DNA from: Desulfuromusa sp.
Lineage (GTDB): Bacteria; Desulfobacterota; Desulfuromonadia; Desulfuromonadales; Geopsychrobacteraceae
DNA length: 6,714 bases
Assembly (NCBI GenBank): GCA_030590745.1
Contig: JAUVCS010000047.1
Span: 1-6,714, forward strand
Reading direction: 5' to 3'
This document shows, in pieces, positions 5,657-6,714 of the stretch. The translations under genes and the position numbers were made by a program. Within the stretch, counting starts at the first letter, position 1; every line of letters starts with the position of its first letter. The notes beneath the pieces were generated by a model. That model saw nothing but the letters and a program-made list of their open reading frames with translations, was not told the origin of the DNA and ran no database searches.

Positions 5657-6714
5657 TCAGGCCTTTACCAGCCCTTCCAAAGAACGCAACAGAACCGTAA
5701 ATGGGTGGAAATTGCGTGGCGAATCGTTGATCAAAGATTGTCGCAACCCCTCAAAAGAGCGTAACTTCTGCCGTCGTTTAGCAAAAAACGTCTGCGGATT
5801 ATCGACTGACTCCAATGCAACCTGCTGGATAATTCGAATATTGACCGCATGCAGGGAACTGATCAAAGATTCCCTCGCCCGGCGATCCCAGCTATCGACG
5901 ACCGAGACTTTTTCCAGTAATGCATAGATGGCAGCACTGTTAATTTTTTCATCAACCAGAACCTTGATTTGAGCCAGTTGTCCGAGGTTCTGCCCTGACG
6001 AATCAATCATACAGATCAACGGTAAGAAATCGGTCAAACGATCAAGAACTGCATAAGTATAAGCAATCTCTTCACCTAAACCATCATCGATAAGCTCTCT
6101 TTTAAATTGATCACACTCCTGCCAGGCAGCGGCAGGAAGAACCGTTGGCAACAACTCTGTATATTGTTTCAACTGGAGGCTGATACGTTCCAGATCTTCA
6201 TGAGAGGTTGGAATAACCATCCCATTACCCAGGGCATAGGTGCAGAAGAAACTGAGCAAATCTTCAAGCTTTAATAACAATTCATATTGGCGATCTGCAG
6301 AAATTTTGTTATCCAGAGCAAAAACTGCCTGGCGAAGTTCTTGACCATTGAGCAAACTATCAAAAATCAGGTAGGCACTCGCGACCTCAACCTGAGTACT
6401 GCCTGTCATCCGACTGACGGTCTGAGGAAAAGTGCTCCCGGCCTGATCAATAATCCGATTGGTCAATATGGTGGCGGAAATCTCTTTAGCCAAGGGGTGA
6501 AGTGGTAAAGAATCGGGGTAACGATCAATCACCTGCTGCGGGAAGTAATCAAACAGCAGCTGTGATACCACCTCATTCTTTGGCAACTCGGCATCGAGAA
6601 GAGCTTTAAACAGGAACATTTTACTGTAGGCCAGCAAGACAGAAAGTTCCGGCCGAACCAGACGGTTTGGCTGGCGTGCAGAAACTTCTTTACGGCTGGG
6701 TAAAAATTCACCAC
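5657..6714 (-). CDS. NAD-specific glutamate dehydrogenase, large type, C-terminal part (cut by the window edge)
   Basis: The bacterial large NAD-GDH (about 1600 residues, Pfam Bac_GDH) oxidatively deaminates glutamate to 2-oxoglutarate and ammonia with NAD+ and usually works in amino-acid catabolism. Only about 351 C-terminal residues are in the window; the frame stays open to position 6712 and the catalytic domain lies upstream of it. The stretch RPELSVLLAYSKM is a hallmark of the family and spans the TTG at 6637-6635, which is an internal leucine and not a start. HPLAKEI followed by NRIIDQAGSTF, and the helical C-terminal region with repeated Leu-rich segments, also fit. The stop TGA at 5659-5657 is followed by a strong terminator, so this is the natural 3' end of the gene. 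No frameshift is seen in the visible part. It forms a transcription unit separate from pan. Confidence 0.94.
   Translation of the reverse strand, partial: GEFLPSRKEVSARQPNRLVRPELSVLLAYSKMFLFKALLDAELPKNEVVSQLLFDYFPQQVIDRYPDSLPLHPLAKEISATILTNRIIDQAGSTFPQTVSRMTGSTQVEVASAYLIFDSLLNGQELRQAVFALDNKISADRQYELLLKLEDLLSFFCTYALGNGMVIPTSHEDLERISLQLKQYTELLPTVLPAAAWQECDQFKRELIDDGLGEEIAYTYAVLDRLTDFLPLICMIDSSGQNLGQLAQIKVLVDEKINSAAIYALLEKVSVVDSWDRRARESLISSLHAVNIRIIQQVALESVDNPQTFFAKRRQKLRSFEGLRQSLINDSPRNFHPFTVLLRSLEGLVKA

Noticed and set aside
6635..6637. TTG as the start of a separate 326-residue protein
   Set aside because: The frame continues upstream to the window edge and spells the conserved GDH sequence RPELSVLLAYSKM across this codon, so it is an internal leucine.

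Overview
All genes in this window lie on the minus strand, so the order of transcription is from high to low coordinates. From right to left it holds: the C-terminal part of a large NAD-dependent glutamate dehydrogenase; an intrinsic terminator; a structured leader; the pantothenate genes panB, panC and panP; an amidohydrolase of the nucleoside/aminodeoxyfutalosine deaminase type; smpB; and the 5' half of ssrA (tmRNA), which runs off the left edge. No mobile element, CRISPR array, tRNA or rRNA was seen.

The gene set points to a bacterium of the Desulfuromonadales/Geobacterales group (former Deltaproteobacteria). The main reason is the linkage of panB and panC with panP, a PLP-dependent aspartate decarboxylase that replaces the pyruvoyl enzyme PanD. 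That linkage is known from Geobacter. The tmRNA tag ADTDVSYALAA, the large-type NAD-GDH and moderate base composition fit but do not prove this. Genus cannot be fixed by reading alone.

Region by region: 5657-6714 is the truncated GDH, closed by a GC-rich terminator with a U7 tract (5606-5634). The 310-base gap 5347-5656 contains no gene. It carries that terminator, a good sigma-70-like promoter (5525-5553), and a leader of about 170 nt with two tandem hairpins that share a bulged-A pattern, a small perfect hairpin, and an intrinsic terminator whose U8 tract touches the panB Shine-Dalgarno sequence. A 9-nt segment of the second hairpin can pair with the whole 5' arm of this terminator. This is the layout of a transcription-attenuating riboswitch and probably corresponds to the 'pan' RNA motif described upstream of panB genes. 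It is the most interesting item in the window.

panB, panC and panP are separated by 6 and 3 bases, and the amidohydrolase follows after 24 bases with a TTG start, so the four very likely form one operon. PanB makes ketopantoate, PanP makes beta-alanine from aspartate, and PanC joins pantoate with beta-alanine to give pantothenate, the CoA precursor. The ketopantoate reductase step is not encoded here. The amidohydrolase has no obvious place in this pathway. smpB and ssrA, the two parts of the trans-translation ribosome rescue system, sit next to each other downstream, with a separate promoter predicted for ssrA.
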